Source: an uncultured Altererythrobacter sp. (lineage in GTDB: Bacteria; Pseudomonadota; Alphaproteobacteria; Sphingomonadales; Sphingomonadaceae). From it: a DNA stretch of 64,000 nucleotides. Location of the stretch: positions 166,356 through 230,355 of the forward strand of contig CAMPIX010000002.1 of NCBI GenBank assembly GCA_946886565.1. The letters run 5' to 3'. This document shows positions 62,406 through 64,000 of the stretch, piece after piece (within the stretch, counting starts at the first letter, position 1; each line of letters begins with the position of its first letter). The notes below the pieces were generated by a model, which saw only the letters and a program-made list of their open reading frames with translations, was not told where the DNA came from and made no database searches. The translations under genes were made by a program, and so were the position numbers.

Positions 62406-64000
62406 TCAGAACTCGGTCGACAGCGACAGCGCGAAGCTCTGGCCCACCTCGTAAGTGTTGATCTCGATCCGGTTGGTGCCGTTCGACTGGTACTCGAAGT
62501 GATCGCGCCCGAAGACATTGCGCGCCTCGAGTTTCACCTCGACCGGACGGCCGAACGCATCGATCTCTTCGCGATAGACGAAATCGACCCGCAGGCCGGG
62601 ATCCTCGACGATGTCGGGCAGGCTCGCGGTGCCCCGCGCGGTCACCCGCTCGCTCGCGTAGGAGAACAGCAGCGTGGCCTGCTTCAAGCGATCGACGTTC
62701 TCGAGCCCGAGCTGGAGGTTCACCAGGTGATCCGACTGACCGGTCAGCGGCACGCGGTCGCGGAAATAGTCGGTTGCCGGGCGTGTGCCGCCGGGGAATA
62801 TCTGGGTCATGTCGCTCTCGGCGACCTCGATCTCCGAATCGGTGTAGGTGTAGTTTGCGACCACTACCGCGCGCGTGCTCTCGAACCAGCCGCCCCAGTC
62901 CATGAGATCCTTGTTGAATTGGAATTCGAATTCGGCGCCGCGCAGCGTGGCGCTCGGCGCGTTGGCGAAGCTGCTGATCTGCACGTTGTCGGAGAACGAG
63001 GAGAACACCTCGATCGGCTTCTCGATGTGCTTGTAGAACCCGGCGACCGAGACGCGGCTGCGCCCGCCGAAGTAGTATTCGAGCCGCGCCTCGTAGTTCG
63101 TCAGCTCGCTGTCCACCAGCAGCGGGTTGCCGTTGAACTGGCGGTTGGTTTCCGGGTCGTAGTAAGTCTGGAAGATCAGTTCGCGGAACTGCGGCCGCGC
63201 TATCGTCTTCGAGGCGCTGATACGGGCTTGCAGCGCGCCGGTCACTTCCCAGGTGATCGTGCCAGCGGGGAGGTAGTAGTCGTTCGCGAGCAGGGTCGAG
63301 CTCGCCGAGTTGGTCGGCGTGGCGAAGACTTCGATCGGATCGACCCGCTGGACCGCGTCCTCGTATCGCACGCCGGCGTCAATGGTGACCCCTGAAAGCG
63401 GGTAGATACGCGACTGCAGGTAGCCGGCGTGGATTTCCAGATCTGCCGCAAACGCCGGATCGGATTGCGTGGTTTCGATCAGGCCGATATTGTAATATTC
63501 GATCACCGCATCGCCCAGCAGCAGATCGGGCCGCAATGCGCCAATCGCATCGTCGAAGCCGCTGTCCGCGTCGAACAGGAATTCGCGCCGTTCGGAATAG
63601 CGGCCGGTGTCGGTGTAGGCGTAGCCTGCGGTCAGGCGCAGCCAGTCGGTCAGCGCATAACCCAGGTCGATTCCCCCGTACCACAACTCTTCCTCGAGCG
63701 CCGAGAACGCTACCGAGGCGCTGCCGCGCTGGCGATCGAGCACGTTGACGAACAGATCGCCCAGCGGATCGTTCGCGTTGTTCGTGCGGACGTAGGTGAA
63801 GCTGTACTCGTATGGCGCCTCGCGCTGGGTCTGCGCGTAGCCGCCGCGCAGATCGAGATCGAGATCGCCGAACTCGAGCTCGGCGACGAGCTGGCTGTCG
63901 AGCAGCTGCCGTTCGTACCAGGCGGTGTCCTGCTGGAATTCGGTGTCGCCGTCCTGGAAGTCCTCGCCCAGCGACAGGCGCGACTGCTTGAGCGTGTCGC
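62406..64000 (-). CDS. TonB-dependent receptor, C-terminal part (N-terminus off right edge)
   Basis: The frame is open from the right window edge to the stop at 62406, giving at least 531 residues of an outer-membrane barrel. It ends in the terminal aromatic (YEVGQSFALSLSTEF) and has typical strand repeats (RISASKTIARPQFRELIFQT, EARLEYYFGGRSRVSVAGFY, KLEARNVFGRDHFEYQSN). The plug is outside the window, so the substrate cannot be assigned. No linked enzyme is visible in the window. Confidence 0.85.
   Translation of the reverse strand, partial: DTLKQSRLSLGEDFQDGDTEFQQDTAWYERQLLDSQLVAELEFGDLDLDLRGGYAQTQREAPYEYSFTYVRTNNANDPLGDLFVNVLDRQRGSASVAFSALEEELWYGGIDLGYALTDWLRLTAGYAYTDTGRYSERREFLFDADSGFDDAIGALRPDLLLGDAVIEYYNIGLIETTQSDPAFAADLEIHAGYLQSRIYPLSGVTIDAGVRYEDAVQRVDPIEVFATPTNSASSTLLANDYYLPAGTITWEVTGALQARISASKTIARPQFRELIFQTYYDPETNRQFNGNPLLVDSELTNYEARLEYYFGGRSRVSVAGFYKHIEKPIEVFSSFSDNVQISSFANAPSATLRGAEFEFQFNKDLMDWGGWFESTRAVVVANYTYTDSEIEVAESDMTQIFPGGTRPATDYFRDRVPLTGQSDHLVNLQLGLENVDRLKQATLLFSYASERVTARGTASLPDIVEDPGLRVDFVYREEIDAFGRPVEVKLEARNVFGRDHFEYQSNGTNRIEINTYEVGQSFALSLSTEF

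Overview
The window looks like a chromosomal segment of a GC-rich alphaproteobacterium of the order Sphingomonadales, probably Erythrobacteraceae. This is inferred from gene content and style: TonB-dependent receptors flanked by flavin-dependent halogenases and glycoside hydrolases, an SOS imuA-imuB-dnaE2 cassette with an alphaproteobacterial LexA box, RibB fused to a decayed GTP-cyclohydrolase-II domain, and a dispersed palindromic repeat of a kind I remember from related genomes. I saw no rRNA, tRNA, insertion sequence, integrase, CRISPR array or replication origin. Both ends cut through a gene.

Layout. 1-4595 (- strand): a SARP-type regulator overlaps by ATGA a very large fusion of cytochrome P450, two membrane segments and the beginning of a DyP-peroxidase-like part; it runs off the left edge. 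4596-4869: divergent promoter with four 5-base repeats spaced exactly 11 bp. 4870-10908 (+): a 2012-residue autotransporter; 11010-11558: an orphan LuxR-type regulator. 11839-18171 (+): a tightly overlapped CoA-dependent 2-aminobenzoate (anthranilate) degradation operon with its own MarR regulator and a palindromic operator next to the first ribosome-binding site. 18165-23599 (-): the SOS mutasome imuA-imuB-dnaE2. 23764-29420 (-): a Csu-like archaic chaperone-usher pilus locus (two subunits, chaperone, usher, tip protein) with a dense cluster of GTTAG/CTAAC words upstream.

29514-39559 (-): acyl-CoA dehydrogenase, DUF2891, the DUF979/DUF969 pair (putative 5-oxoproline transporter), ATP-dependent 5-oxoprolinase, an alpha/beta hydrolase and a thiolase, with a 128-bp inverted-repeat element at 33607-33734. 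39661-42762 (+): enoyl-CoA hydratase, alpha-methylacyl-CoA racemase-like CaiB enzyme and acyl-CoA dehydrogenase, divergent from the thiolase across a candidate MerR/LiuR-type operator. 42770-59481: an alpha-glucan (maltodextrin) utilisation locus. On - are a TonB receptor, two flavin-dependent halogenase-family genes, two GH13 enzymes, a GH97 glucosidase and an esterase lipoprotein, six of them linked by overlapping stop/start codons. On + are a LacI regulator, a SLC45-type sugar transporter and a third GH13 enzyme. 59439-62356: RibBX with an N-terminal HTH, a Crp/Fnr regulator and a divergent, degenerate response regulator. 62406-64000 (-): the C-terminal part of another TonB-dependent receptor.

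How the parts work together. The glucan locus would import oligosaccharide across the outer membrane (TonB receptor), trim it in the periplasm (GH13/GH97), carry sugars inward (MFS) and be controlled by LacI, whose probable site ATnCGTATnCG recurs in two promoters. The aminobenzoate operon would activate anthranilate to its CoA thioester, hydroxylate and reduce the ring without dioxygenase chemistry, and pass the alicyclic product to beta-oxidation-like steps. The most novel region is the left end, where a SARP regulator, a P450/peroxidase-like membrane fusion and a giant autotransporter share a divergent promoter with a phased direct-repeat array.
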